Assembly: GCF_000986795.1 (NCBI RefSeq)
Contig: NZ_LAYZ01000002.1
Coordinates: 372,001 to 436,000, forward strand
DNA: 64,000 nucleotides
Reading direction: 5' to 3'
From: Salinicoccus sediminis
Lineage (GTDB): Bacteria; Bacillota; Bacilli; Staphylococcales; Salinicoccaceae
The position numbers were made by a program, and so were the translations under genes. Below are positions 16,399 through 25,249 of the stretch, one piece after another. Each line of letters opens with the position of its first letter. Position 1 is the stretch's first letter. The notes beneath the pieces were generated by a model. The model was not told the DNA's origin, ran no database searches, and was given only the letters and a program-made list of their open reading frames with translations.

Positions 16399-17382
16399 AT
16401 GAAGATAGCAACGATCGGTACGGGGTTCATAGTAGAGCGCTTTCTGGATGCAGTGGGGCAGGTCGAAGGTGTGGAGTGCTACGGTGTTTATTCGAGAACT
16501 GGGGAAAAGGCCCGTAAGCTTGCTGATGAATTCGGGATAGTTATGACTTTTACGGATATGGATAGGATGATGGAGGACACGAACTACGATACGGTCTATG
16601 TGGCTTCGCCGAACAGCCTGCATTACGATTATGTAAAGCGGGCGCTTGAGAATGGCAAGCATGTCATCTGCGAGAAGCCATTCACATCGACACTCAGGGA
16701 ACTGGAGGAACTGATCGCCCTGAGCAAAAAAAGGGGGCTGTTTCTGTTTGAGGCGATTACGACCATCCATCTTCCCCATTTCAAAAAGATAAGGGAGAAC
16801 CTCGGGAAAATCGGCGAGCTCAAAGTCGCCCAGTCGAACTACTCACAATACTCCAGCCGCTATGATAAGCTGAAGGCGGGGGAGAGTCCGAACGTTTTCA
16901 ATCTTGAATTTTCAGGCGGTGCACTTTCCGATCTCAATATTTACAACCTCCATTTCATGATCGGTCTGTTCGGAGGGCCGAAAGAAATATCCTATGTGCC
17001 GAACAGACATGCAAATGGCGTTGATACATCGGGGGTCAGCGTCCTGGATTATGAGGGGTTTTTCGCCACATGCGTCGGTTCCAAGGACACTGCATCTGAA
17101 AACTTCGTGCTGCTTCAGGGCGACGAGGGGTATATCCATGTCAAGGGGGCGGCCAACACGATAGACTCTATCGAAATCCATGCCGGCGAGGAAAACGAGA
17201 CTATTGATCTCGGGCAGAACCCGAACAATATGGTTGCGGAGCTTGAAGCATTCGTGAAGATTTTTGAAGCCGGGGACGGCAATGAAGCATTGAAGCTGCT
17301 TGATCATTCAGCGACAGTGATGAAATTCCTGGAAGCCGCCCGAAAAAGTGCAGGCATATTGTATCCTGCAGATGAAAAATAA
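16399..17382 (+). CDS. Gfo/Idh/MocA-family oxidoreductase
   Basis: This 327-residue NAD(P)-dependent oxidoreductase has the Rossmann start IATIGTGFIVERFLDAV and the family motif CEKPFTSTLREL near residue 94, whose EKP lysine is catalytic. The C-terminal alpha/beta domain has GGALSDLNIYNLHFM. Members act on sugars, inositols or their derivatives; the substrate is not identifiable. A GAGGGG stretch precedes the start. It is divergent from cadC and ends in a terminator shared with the convergent aldo/keto reductase gene. Confidence 0.82.
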   Translation: MKIATIGTGFIVERFLDAVGQVEGVECYGVYSRTGEKARKLADEFGIVMTFTDMDRMMEDTNYDTVYVASPNSLHYDYVKRALENGKHVICEKPFTSTLRELEELIALSKKRGLFLFEAITTIHLPHFKKIRENLGKIGELKVAQSNYSQYSSRYDKLKAGESPNVFNLEFSGGALSDLNIYNLHFMIGLFGGPKEISYVPNRHANGVDTSGVSVLDYEGFFATCVGSKDTASENFVLLQGDEGYIHVKGAANTIDSIEIHAGEENETIDLGQNPNNMVAELEAFVKIFEAGDGNEALKLLDHSATVMKFLEAARKSAGILYPADEK

Positions 17383-17391
17383 GGAATTGCA

Positions 17392-17421
17392 AACACCCCG
17401 GCTCGATTGAGTCGGGGTGTT
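17392..17421. terminator. Bidirectional terminator
   Basis: AACACCCCG-CTC pairs with GAG-CGGGGTGTT around a short loop, with one mismatch. It is shared by the convergent genes on each side; flanking T-runs are short. Confidence 0.7.
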
Positions 17422-17424
17422 GCT

Positions 17425-18363
17425 TTACGGAATCACATGTCCCGCCGCTTTATAGATGCTGTACCATTCTTCTTTTGAAAGGTTTACATCGTCCGCTTTC
17501 GCAATTTCCGTAAGACGTTCGGTGTTTGTCGTACCGATGATGGTCTGCATGCCGGCCGGATGCCGCAGTATCCACGCCACCGCCGCTGCACTTTTAGATA
17601 TGCCGTGGGCTTCGCCGATTGTTTCGAGCTTTTCATTGAGGACCTTATACTTCGGGTCTTCGGGGAAGATGCCGTCAAAATAGCCGTAATGGAACGGGGA
17701 CCATGCCTGCAGCGTCACATCATTGAGACGCACATAATCCAGGAGACCGCCGTCCCTGTCGGCTGCTCCTGCGAAAGGGGTGTTGGCCTGCAGCCCGCTG
17801 CTGATGATTTTCGGCTCTGCCGGCCCGAACTGCATCTGGTTCGTGATCAGTTTCTGATCGGTGTATTTCTGTACATAATCGAACTGGGGGGCATTGAAAT
17901 TGCTCAGGCCAAAATGCCTCACTTTTCCCGATTGTTCCAGCCGGCCGAACGCTTCCGCAATCTCTTCGGGTTCCATCAGAGTGTCCGGTCTGTGGAGCAT
18001 GAGCAGGTCGAGGTAATCGGTGCCGAGGCGTTGGAGGATCCCGTCGACGGAATCGATGATATGTTCTCGGGATAAGTCATAGTATTCAATATCCTCTCCC
18101 GCCGTATGGCCGTACCTTATGCCGCATTTGCTCTGCAGAATAATATCCTCCCGCTGCAGCTCTTCTTTCAGGATTTTACCGAACTTCGTCTCGCATTCTC
18201 CTTTTCCGTAGATGTCCGCATGGTCGAAGTTGTTGATGCCAAGATCCAAAGCTGTACGCAGGTGCTCAGACAGCGACCGGTCATCCATCTGGTTGATGCG
18301 CATGCATCCCAGAACGATGCGGGAGGCCGAAAGTTCCGAACCATCTAAATTTATCTGTTCCAT
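17425..18363 (-). CDS. Aldo/keto reductase
   Basis: This 312-residue NADPH-dependent reductase of the YdhF-like group has all four catalytic residues: Asp47 and Tyr52 (NNFDHADIYG), Lys79 (LQSKCG) and His124 (LMLHRPD). The barrel ends with IIGTTNTERLTE, the cofactor-binding segment. The substrate is probably a carbonyl compound but cannot be named. AGGTG precedes the ATG. It is a monocistronic gene, divergent from the phosphoesterase gene. Confidence 0.87.
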   Translation of the reverse strand: MEQINLDGSELSASRIVLGCMRINQMDDRSLSEHLRTALDLGINNFDHADIYGKGECETKFGKILKEELQREDIILQSKCGIRYGHTAGEDIEYYDLSREHIIDSVDGILQRLGTDYLDLLMLHRPDTLMEPEEIAEAFGRLEQSGKVRHFGLSNFNAPQFDYVQKYTDQKLITNQMQFGPAEPKIISSGLQANTPFAGAADRDGGLLDYVRLNDVTLQAWSPFHYGYFDGIFPEDPKYKVLNEKLETIGEAHGISKSAAAVAWILRHPAGMQTIIGTTNTERLTEIAKADDVNLSKEEWYSIYKAAGHVIP

Positions 18364-18505
18364 CTATATCACCTCAAATATGATAATACCATAGTACACG
18401 GCAGCTGCAGTATCGATAAACGAATGGATGCAGGTAGGCGATTGATAATTGTTTCATGATTCACCACTTTGCCTTATAATGAATATAAAAACCTGAGGTA
18501 GCAAT

Positions 18506-19354
18506 ATGAAATATTCACACATCATACTGGGATTTCTCATCGCTTTGTCGCGCTTTCTGTATAAAGAGGACAAGGACATCGTCACGACACGCTATGTGTA
18601 CAAATCGGACAGGGTGCCCTATGCATTTGACGGCTACAGGATCATCCAGGTTTCCGATTTCCATAATGCGAGGTTCGGCAGGCGTTCAAGAGACCTTCTG
18701 GAGAAAATAAAAGAAGCGGATGGTGACGTGATATTCGTCACCGGTGATATCATCGACCGCCGTACCCCTTATTTGAAGCGGTCGATCCGCTTCATCGATC
18801 AGCTGACTGAAATACTGCCGACATATTATGTGACGGGAAACCACGAAGCCCATTACAAACATTTTGAAAAGCTCGAACGTGCGATTGGAGAATCGGATAT
18901 GAAGAACATCAGCCGGACGGATGACCGGCTGTATATCGGTAATGAGTACATCCATCTGCTGGGTCTCGAAGACCTCTGGTTCTATGGTGATGAAGAGGAC
19001 CCGATGATCATGGACCGGTTTGAAATGTCACTCAGGGAGAGGCTGCAGGACAAAGATGACAGACTGACCCTGCTGATGTCCCACAGACCGGATCAGATCG
19101 ATCTGTACAGCAGGTTTCCGATCGATCTTGTGTTCACCGGCCATGCACACGGCGGACAGATCAGACTGCCCTTTGTCAAAGGGCTCTACGCACCGCACCA
19201 GGGAATATTGCCGAAATATACTGAAGGGGTCCATACGAAAAATGGTACGAGTGTCGTAATCAGCAGGGGGCTCGGCAACAGCAGGTTCCCGTTCAGGGTG
19301 TTCAACCATCCTGAAATCGTCATAGTGGATCTCGAACGTGAAGCGAATCTATAG
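18506..19354 (+). CDS. YkoQ/YaeI-like metallophosphoesterase
   Basis: This 282-residue protein starts with a hydrophobic segment (about residues 1-17, probably a membrane anchor). It then carries the calcineurin-type metal motifs: SDFHNARFG (near 51), TGDIIDR (near 81), GNHEAHY (near 112) and FTGHAHGGQIRLP (near 210). This subgroup includes enzymes thought to act on lipid-linked pyrophosphates or UDP-diacylglucosamine-like substrates at the membrane, but specificity here is unknown. TGAGGTAG precedes the ATG; TATAAT at 18475-18480 is a likely -10. Confidence 0.85.
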   Translation: MKYSHIILGFLIALSRFLYKEDKDIVTTRYVYKSDRVPYAFDGYRIIQVSDFHNARFGRRSRDLLEKIKEADGDVIFVTGDIIDRRTPYLKRSIRFIDQLTEILPTYYVTGNHEAHYKHFEKLERAIGESDMKNISRTDDRLYIGNEYIHLLGLEDLWFYGDEEDPMIMDRFEMSLRERLQDKDDRLTLLMSHRPDQIDLYSRFPIDLVFTGHAHGGQIRLPFVKGLYAPHQGILPKYTEGVHTKNGTSVVISRGLGNSRFPFRVFNHPEIVIVDLEREANL

Positions 19355-19359
19355 AAATA

Positions 19360-19402
19360 AAACAGTACATCGGGACGATGCCATCGTCCCGATGTACTGT
19401 TT
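19360..19402. terminator. Strong bidirectional terminator
   Basis: Perfect complementary arms of about 20 bases (ACAGTACATCGGGACGAT and its complement) with A-rich and T-rich flanks. It serves the convergent phosphoesterase and racemase genes. Confidence 0.92.
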
Positions 19403-19404
19403 TT

Positions 19405-20544
19405 TTAATCGTAGAATATCATGTCAGGTGTGTCTTCTTTTGTGATGGTTTCCGTTTTCTGCAAATACTGTTCCATCTTACCGAAGTCGACTTCCGCACC
19501 GATTCCCGGCTCGTGGCTGACTTCGACAACACCGTTCTCTGCGGTCACTTCCGGCGTAATGATGTCCTCATGCCAGTATCTGCTGGATGATGCAGTATCC
19601 CCCGGCAGTGTGAAGTTGCCGAGGGTAGTGATGGCGATGTTGTGAAGGCGTCCGACGCCTGCTTCCAGCATGCCGCCGCACCACAGAGGAATGTGATGCT
19701 TCTGGGCGAGGTCATGGATCTTCTTCGACTGTGTGAGTCCGCCGACGCGTCCGACTTTGACATTGATGATCCGGCAGCTGCCGAGCTCTATCGCCCCTCT
19801 TGCCGCTTCATAGGAATCGATGCTCTCATCCAGGCATACAGGTGTTTTCAGCTGTCGCTGCAATTTTGCATGATCGATGAGGTCGCCTGCTGCCAGTGGC
19901 TGTTCTATCATCATGAGCTTGAACTGATCCAGTGCCTTGAGTGTGTCGATATCATCAAGCGTATAGGCAGAATTCGCATCCACCATCAGAGGGATGTCCT
20001 TGAATTTCCCGCGGATCGTGCGGATCATTTCAACGTCGCGGCCGGGTTTGATTTTGACCTTGATGCGCTTGTATCCTTCATCGACTTTTTCAGCAATCCT
20101 TTCAAGCAGCAGCTCGTCGGTTTCCTCGAGGCCGAGGGAGACACCGACATCAACATTCTCCTTGACCCCGCCGAGCAGTTTTGACAGGGGAATATCATGC
20201 TGTTTCGCGTAGAGATCCCACACCGCGCCTTCAATGCCGGCCTTTGCCATATTGTTGCGTTTGAACGGTTTGAACAGTTCCCACACATCGTCGGGATGCT
20301 TTATCTCATTCTGAAGCAGCAGCGGTGCGAAGTATTTTTTCATCGCAATGAGGGAGGCATCCATGAATTCCTCGGAATAGAGTGGATCTTCTCCGGAAAC
20401 ACATTCACCGAATCCTGAAAGGCCATTTTCATCAACAGCTTCAATGATCGTGATGAAACGGTCCTGCTGAGTCCCGAAGCTCGTTGTGAACGGATGCTTC
20501 ATATTCATCATGAGCTGATGGAGTTTTATCTCTTTAATGTTCAT
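19405..20544 (-). CDS. N-acylamino acid racemase / o-succinylbenzoate synthase family enolase
   Basis: This 379-residue enolase-superfamily enzyme has the full catalytic set: Lys162 and Lys164 (IKVKIKPG), metal ligands Asp189, Glu214 and Asp239 (MVDANSAY, IEQPL, LDES), and Lys263 (INVKVGRVGG). This is the NSAR/OSBS group, in which some members make o-succinylbenzoate for menaquinone and others racemise N-succinyl amino acids. No menaquinone genes are nearby. An acyl-amino-acid-type amidohydrolase and a YfcC transporter are, which favours racemisation. The two roles cannot be separated from sequence alone. It is the second gene after yfcC, 14 bases downstream. Confidence 0.85.
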   Translation of the reverse strand: MNIKEIKLHQLMMNMKHPFTTSFGTQQDRFITIIEAVDENGLSGFGECVSGEDPLYSEEFMDASLIAMKKYFAPLLLQNEIKHPDDVWELFKPFKRNNMAKAGIEGAVWDLYAKQHDIPLSKLLGGVKENVDVGVSLGLEETDELLLERIAEKVDEGYKRIKVKIKPGRDVEMIRTIRGKFKDIPLMVDANSAYTLDDIDTLKALDQFKLMMIEQPLAAGDLIDHAKLQRQLKTPVCLDESIDSYEAARGAIELGSCRIINVKVGRVGGLTQSKKIHDLAQKHHIPLWCGGMLEAGVGRLHNIAITTLGNFTLPGDTASSSRYWHEDIITPEVTAENGVVEVSHEPGIGAEVDFGKMEQYLQKTETITKEDTPDMIFYD

Positions 20545-20558
20545 AATTTACGTCCTCC

Positions 20559-21995
20559 TTATACTGGTCCCCAATTTATAGCTACAAGTATGATTATATA
20601 GATAATTCCAAGAATATACCATATTCCTACAAGCGGCAGGGCGAATTTAATCCATTTAGTGTAGGGGACCCCTGCAATCGCAAGGTTCGCCATCAGGACA
20701 CCGGAGAGCGGCGTAATTATGTTGGTGAAGCCGTCGCCCATCGTATAGGCCTGTACGGCAATCTGTCTCGGGAATCCCATGATATCCGCAAGGGGTGACA
20801 TGATCGGCATGACGATGGCTGCCTGGCCGCTCCCTGAAGTGACTATGAGGTTGAACAGTCCGTTTCCGATGAACAGCATGATTGCGCCCATGGTGCTGGT
20901 GAACGGCTCTGTTACGACCGCCATGAAGTTGACCACCGTATCAAGGATCATGCCGTTTTCCAGTATGACCACGATGGAGCGGGCCATACCGATGATGAGC
21001 GCGCCATACAGGACGGAGTTTGCCCCCTGCATGAATGTCGTCACCATGTCGTTGACATGGATCCGTCCGATAATGGCAGTTGCCACCATGACCACAAGGA
21101 AGACAGCAGCCATTTCCTCAAGGTTCCATTCGGCAGTGAAAACCCCGGTTACATAGGCCCCGATGCCAATAAGGAGTGCCAGCAGCACCAGTATGTGTTT
21201 CGGTTTCATTTCCTGTCTGCCGAGTTCCGAGCCGTCATTCGAATCCTTCGGGAATGGGTTGTCTTTCAGAATACCGCGGGAAGGGTCTTTCTTGATGCGG
21301 TTCGCATACCATATGACATATGCCATCGTTGCGATCAATGTGATTGTGTACATAACAACACGTACACCCGCCCCTGAGAATAGAGGGACTTCCGCAATCT
21401 GCTGGGCAAAACCGATTGTGAGCGGGTCGAGTATCGCCACGGCAAATCCGGTATAGGCGCCCAGATATATTATGGACACACCGATGATGGCATCCATCTT
21501 CATTGATCTGGCCAGAATGATGCCGAGCGGGATGAATGCGATGACGGCATTGACGATGATACCAAGTGTGCCGAAAATCGAGAAGATGATCATGACAAGC
21601 ATGATGAGCATCCATTCCTTATTCCTGGTGATGCGTATGATCTTGGTCACGAGGGCATCGATGGCACCTGTCTTTTCGATGACCGCAAATACTCCTCCGA
21701 TGATCAGCACCAGGAATATCAGGTTGGAAGTGCTGATCAGACCATCCACGATGGCGGAGAATATATCAAGGAAACCGGCAGGGTTGGAATCAATGACGCT
21801 GTAGGTGTCGGGGACGATGACATCAATCCCTTCGGATGATTCCTCGGTCTCGAATTCACCCGCCGGTATTATGTATGTGGCGGCGGCTGCGAGTACAAGA
21901 AAAACAAACAGGATGATGTAGGCATCGGGCAGACGCATTCCTTTTTTCTTCCTGTTCTCAATTCTTTCTTCCTGTCCATTCTTCTCTTCAGTCAA
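20559..21995 (-). CDS. YfcC-family membrane transporter
   Basis: This 478-residue protein has about twelve membrane segments and belongs to the YfcC/ArcD-like part of the ion transporter superfamily. Motifs include YIIPAGEFE after the first helix, TSGSGQAAIVMPIMSPLAD and DGFTNIITPLSGVLMANLAIAG. Relatives carry amino acids, peptides or carboxylates, usually by exchange or proton symport. The start is TTG 21995, chosen because GGGAGG is eight bases upstream. It forms an operon with the racemase gene and probably supplies N-acyl or free amino acids (inference). Confidence 0.8.
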   Translation of the reverse strand: MTEEKNGQEERIENRKKKGMRLPDAYIILFVFLVLAAAATYIIPAGEFETEESSEGIDVIVPDTYSVIDSNPAGFLDIFSAIVDGLISTSNLIFLVLIIGGVFAVIEKTGAIDALVTKIIRITRNKEWMLIMLVMIIFSIFGTLGIIVNAVIAFIPLGIILARSMKMDAIIGVSIIYLGAYTGFAVAILDPLTIGFAQQIAEVPLFSGAGVRVVMYTITLIATMAYVIWYANRIKKDPSRGILKDNPFPKDSNDGSELGRQEMKPKHILVLLALLIGIGAYVTGVFTAEWNLEEMAAVFLVVMVATAIIGRIHVNDMVTTFMQGANSVLYGALIIGMARSIVVILENGMILDTVVNFMAVVTEPFTSTMGAIMLFIGNGLFNLIVTSGSGQAAIVMPIMSPLADIMGFPRQIAVQAYTMGDGFTNIITPLSGVLMANLAIAGVPYTKWIKFALPLVGIWYILGIIYIIILVAINWGPV

Positions 21996-22012
21996 TATGT
22001 ATTCCTCCCTGT

Positions 22013-22041
22013 TTGAATTTTCATGTAATTAGTAATATATT
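22013..22041 (+). promoter_or_regulatory. Promoter for the M20 amidohydrolase gene
   Basis: TTGAAT and TATATT are 17 bases apart on the plus strand. Its -10 overlaps the -10 of the opposing yfcC promoter. Confidence 0.55.
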
Positions 22042-22067
22042 ATAAAGAAGACTGGATTGTTATTCAA
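22039..22067 (-). promoter_or_regulatory. Promoter for the yfcC-racemase operon
   Basis: On the minus strand TTGAAT and a perfect TATAAT are 17 bases apart. It shares bases 22039-22041 with the opposing promoter, so the two cannot be occupied at the same time. Confidence 0.65.
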
Positions 22068-22095
22068 TAAATCGTATGAGAAGGAGCCCATTGAA

Positions 22096-23202
22096 ATGAT
22101 AGAAGAAAAAATGAAGCAGGTTTTTGAACATATGCATGCGAACCCCGAACTGAGCAATGAAGAGTACAGGACGACGGACTACATATATGATTTCCTGGAA
22201 AGTGAAGGGTTCAAACCTGTCAGATTCAAAAATATCACCGGCCTTTATTGTGATATGGGGAATTTTGATCCCGGCACTACTGTAATCGGCGTCCGGGCGG
22301 ACATCGATGCGCTCTGGCAGGAGGTGGACGGTGTCCAGCAGGCGAACCATTCGTGCGGACATGATGCACACACGTCCATGGTGATCGGTACGATGCTCAA
22401 GTTGAAAGGGCATGAAAAACTGGAATCCGCGGGCGTGCGCTTCATCTTCCAGCCGGCTGAGGAAGTGGGGACCGGGGCGCTCTCCGTCGCGGATGAGGGT
22501 GTGATCGAAAGGATGGATTACTTCATCGGCGTACATCTGAGGCCTGAGGAGGAAGCCCTGAGTGGTGTGGCCTCCCCCAGCATCGAACATGGCGCGGCTT
22601 CTTCCCTGGAGTTCAGGATCGTCGGAGATGATGCGCATGGCGCGCGTCCGCACCTGAACCATAACGCCATCGAAGTGGGCACGGATATCGTGGGCATGCT
22701 GTCCAAAATCCATATCAATCCGACAGTGCCCTCCTCTGTTAAGATGACGCGTTTCCTCTCGGGCGGAAAATCCCTGAATATCATCCCGGGGAGTGCCGAA
22801 TGCGGCATAGACATGAGGTCCCAGACGAACGAACAGATGGAGAAGCTGAAGGACCGTGTATCCGATATCCTCGAAAACATAGAGAAGCTGTACGACGTCT
22901 CCATCGAAGACGTCAATTACTCCGGCATCGTGGCGAGCGAGAGCCATCAGGACGCCATCGGACTGCTCAGAAAATCGATTGTGGATGTGCTCGGGGAGGA
23001 AAGATGCATCGATCCGATCATTACGAGCGGCGGGGACGACTTCCATTTCTATACGGTGAAATATCCGGAATTGAAAGGGGCGATGCTTGGTCTCGGATGC
23101 GGATTGAAGCCGGGGCTGCACCACCCTTACATGACATTCGACCACGATGCGCTCAAGAACGGCACAGACATCCTGTACCAGGCTGTTTTGAACGTGGAAT
23201 AA
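22096..23202 (+). CDS. M20-family amidohydrolase
   Basis: This 368-residue enzyme of the M20D group (N-acyl-L-amino acid or aminobenzoyl-glutamate type hydrolases) has the metal and catalytic motifs HSCGHDAHTS, FQPAEEVGTGA, DDAHGARPHLNHNA in the dimerisation domain and HHPYMTFDHDAL at the end. It should release free amino acids from N-acylated ones. ATG 22096 is chosen because AGAAGGAG is ten bases upstream; the frame could open earlier at a TTG (22057) that has no such site. It is divergent from yfcC and the racemase, with overlapping promoters, suggesting a linked function. Confidence 0.87.
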   Translation: MIEEKMKQVFEHMHANPELSNEEYRTTDYIYDFLESEGFKPVRFKNITGLYCDMGNFDPGTTVIGVRADIDALWQEVDGVQQANHSCGHDAHTSMVIGTMLKLKGHEKLESAGVRFIFQPAEEVGTGALSVADEGVIERMDYFIGVHLRPEEEALSGVASPSIEHGAASSLEFRIVGDDAHGARPHLNHNAIEVGTDIVGMLSKIHINPTVPSSVKMTRFLSGGKSLNIIPGSAECGIDMRSQTNEQMEKLKDRVSDILENIEKLYDVSIEDVNYSGIVASESHQDAIGLLRKSIVDVLGEERCIDPIITSGGDDFHFYTVKYPELKGAMLGLGCGLKPGLHHPYMTFDHDALKNGTDILYQAVLNVE

Positions 23203-23227
23203 AGAACTTCAAAAAGGAGGCCGGTCA

Positions 23228-24268
23228 ATGTATAAATACTTCCTGGCAATGTTCTTATCCTCCCTGCTCGCCGGCTGCGCCGGTGGAGATACCAAAGAGA
23301 CAGGAGGAACAGACGGGGGCGGGGGAGCACAGCCTGAGTCAGTGGCTGAAAACCTCTCAGCACCCTGGATGATTGAGAAGATTGAAGACAGCTTCTATAT
23401 ATCCGGCAGAAACGGTGGACTGACCCGTGTCACAGCCGAAGGGAAAGAAGAGCAGACGGTGGACCTTTCGGAGCCGGTCGACGGGGAAAGTGAAGGCGGA
23501 CAGCTCGGTTTCGTGCTGCATCCTGAGAATCCGGACAAAGGATTCCTGTATTACAGCTACCAGGACGGCGGTGCAAAGAACCGGGTGGTGGGACTCGCGA
23601 GGGACGGGGATACATGGAATGAATCAAACGTCATTGTGGAGGACATTCCCGGCGGACGCGTCCATAACGGCGGCAGGCTGGAAATCGGGCCGGATGGATA
23701 TCTGTATATCACGACCGGTGATGCAGGGGACGAAGAAGCAAGCCAGGACACCGGCAGCCTGGCAGGAAAGATATTGCGAATGAACCTGGACGGTACTGTA
23801 CCTCGGGATAATCCGTTCGGCAATGAGGTGTACAGTTACGGCCACCGTAATCCGCAGGGGGTCGCCTGGGACGGGGACGGCAATATGTATGCCGCGGAAC
23901 ACGGTGCAAGCGCCCATGATGAAATCAACAGGATAGAGGCCGGGAACAACTACGGCTGGCCGGAGATAGAGGGCGATGAAGAGGCAGATGGCATGGAAAC
24001 GCCCCTCCATCATACCGGCGAGGAGACGTGGGCGCCTTCCGGCATGGCCTATCACGAAGGCAGCCTGTATATCGCCGCGCTCAGAGGTGAGCGCATCATC
24101 TCCTTCGATGTGGAAACGGGCGGGGTGGAGACGTTTTATGACGAAGGGAGCCGTTTCCGTGATGTATATATAGAAGGGGATACACTGTACGCCATCACGA
24201 ACAACACCGATGGAAGGGGACAGCCGGAAGCGGATGATGACCGCCTCCTGGAATTCGATCTGGAATAA
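23228..24268 (+). CDS. PQQ-dependent aldose dehydrogenase-like lipoprotein
   Basis: This 346-residue beta-propeller protein resembles YliI/Asd-type soluble sugar dehydrogenases. Signals are GGRVHNGGRLEIGPDG, YITTGDAGD, YGHRNPQGVAWD and NRIEAGNNYGWPEIEG. A lipoprotein signal ends with lipobox LAGC (Cys18), so it sits on the outer surface of the membrane, followed by a Gly/Thr-rich linker. AAAAAGGAGG precedes the ATG. It follows the M20 gene by 25 bases, but a functional link is not obvious. No PQQ biosynthesis gene is in the window; cofactor scavenging or another role is possible. Confidence 0.83.
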   Translation: MYKYFLAMFLSSLLAGCAGGDTKETGGTDGGGGAQPESVAENLSAPWMIEKIEDSFYISGRNGGLTRVTAEGKEEQTVDLSEPVDGESEGGQLGFVLHPENPDKGFLYYSYQDGGAKNRVVGLARDGDTWNESNVIVEDIPGGRVHNGGRLEIGPDGYLYITTGDAGDEEASQDTGSLAGKILRMNLDGTVPRDNPFGNEVYSYGHRNPQGVAWDGDGNMYAAEHGASAHDEINRIEAGNNYGWPEIEGDEEADGMETPLHHTGEETWAPSGMAYHEGSLYIAALRGERIISFDVETGGVETFYDEGSRFRDVYIEGDTLYAITNNTDGRGQPEADDDRLLEFDLE

Positions 24269-24271
24269 TCA

Positions 24272-24307
24272 AAAAGGCGCCGCCGTGATATCACGGCGGC
24301 GCCTTTT
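24272..24307. terminator. Bidirectional terminator
   Basis: A perfect palindrome: AAAAGGCGCCGCCGTGAT and its exact complement with no spacer bases, ending in TTTT. It separates convergent genes. Confidence 0.9.
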
Positions 24308-24313
24308 GGCATG

Positions 24314-24877
24314 CTACATTCTGTTGTCATAATCCGTATCTCTGTCTGTCTCTGCTTCGTCATGCCTTTCAGCAGTTGCTTCAAAATCCCTGACCACAGG
24401 ATCCGACAGTTCTGATGCAAGCCTGCGGCTGTAGAGGAAGAGGATGACGATGGCTGCGATGCCTGCTGTGATGATATTGAGCAATGCAAGCAGCACCGCC
24501 ACTCCCGTACTTCTGGAGTAGGCTTTGAATATGCCTAAAAATGCGATGGATTCCATGATGATGTACGAAATGGCGATATCACCGATGGATAGTCCCGTGA
24601 TGTAGACGATGATGCCGGCGATGGCAAATATTAGTCCGATGGTCTTCGGGTTGAACTGACCTTTTTGGATCAGATTGCCGTCGTACATCTGACCGCCGAG
24701 ATAGAAGGTGCCGAAAGGCAGGAAGCCAAGAATCGGCAGGTCGAGATTTTTTGCATCGGCCACCTGGTACAGGAAGAACCCCTGCAGCAGCCATTTGATG
24801 ATTCCGAGCAGGAAGAGAAACAGGAGCAGCAGTATACCGATGATGGCAAGTCCTGCGAAAAGACCGAACAGTTCCAT
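24314..24877 (-). CDS. Uncharacterised polytopic membrane protein
   Basis: I do not recognise this family. The 187-residue protein has about five hydrophobic segments, the first at residues 5-30, then pairs between 75 and 150. A charged, mostly acidic C-terminal tail of about 30 residues follows (many D, E and R) and is probably cytoplasmic. AAAGGATG lies upstream of the ATG. It is followed by a terminator and lies downstream of another small membrane protein gene, separated by a terminator, so it is likely transcribed on its own. Confidence 0.6.
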   Translation of the reverse strand: MELFGLFAGLAIIGILLLLFLFLLGIIKWLLQGFFLYQVADAKNLDLPILGFLPFGTFYLGGQMYDGNLIQKGQFNPKTIGLIFAIAGIIVYITGLSIGDIAISYIIMESIAFLGIFKAYSRSTGVAVLLALLNIITAGIAAIVILFLYSRRLASELSDPVVRDFEATAERHDEAETDRDTDYDNRM

Positions 24878-24925
24878 TTTCTAACACATCCTTTAGTGGG
24901 ATTATAGCACAGCCCAACGATGCTT

Positions 24926-24970
24926 TAAAACAAAAAGCAGGCACCCGTTATGTCGGATGCCTGCCTGCTT
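24926..24970 (-). terminator. Terminator after the small membrane protein gene
   Basis: On the minus strand GCAGGCA and TGCCTGC pair around a 14-base loop and are followed by TTTTTGTTTT. Confidence 0.75.
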
Positions 24971-24971
24971 A

Positions 24972-25214
24972 TCAGCCGTATCTCCGCTGATTTATCCTGT
25001 TATGACGTTCAGCTGCACGATAGGCGTTGATGATGCCGTACAGCCATACAATCGGCAGGAATAGATAACCTATCAGTATTACAGTCAAAGCACCGTTTAC
25101 AAGCTGTATCAGCATCAGGATGATGCCTTTGAAAATCTCACCGTTATAGATCTGGCCGAGACCTGTGATGAAAAAGCTGAGTACAGCGGCTAAGCCTGAA
25201 CTTTTCTGTCGCAT
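24972..25214 (-). CDS. Small two-helix membrane protein, TM2-like
   Basis: This 80-residue protein has a first helix at about 8-20 (AAVLSFFITGLGQIYNG), a turn with GEIFKG, and a second long hydrophobic part to residue 60. It ends in a basic tail (RAAERHNRINQRR). The GLGQIYNGEIFKG turn resembles TM2/DUF5683-type small membrane proteins. ATG 25214 is preferred because GAGGAG is seven bases upstream. Role unknown. It lies 35 bases after the MMPL transporter gene on the same strand and may be cotranscribed with it. Confidence 0.7.
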   Translation of the reverse strand: MRQKSSGLAAVLSFFITGLGQIYNGEIFKGIILMLIQLVNGALTVILIGYLFLPIVWLYGIINAYRAAERHNRINQRRYG

Positions 25215-25249
25215 TGATTCACTCCTCATTTCTGTGTTTATTATACCCT

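Noticed and set aside
22060-23145. 361-codon minus-strand frame opposite the M20 gene
   Set aside because: It is a shadow of a well-supported M20 coding sequence that carries all catalytic motifs.
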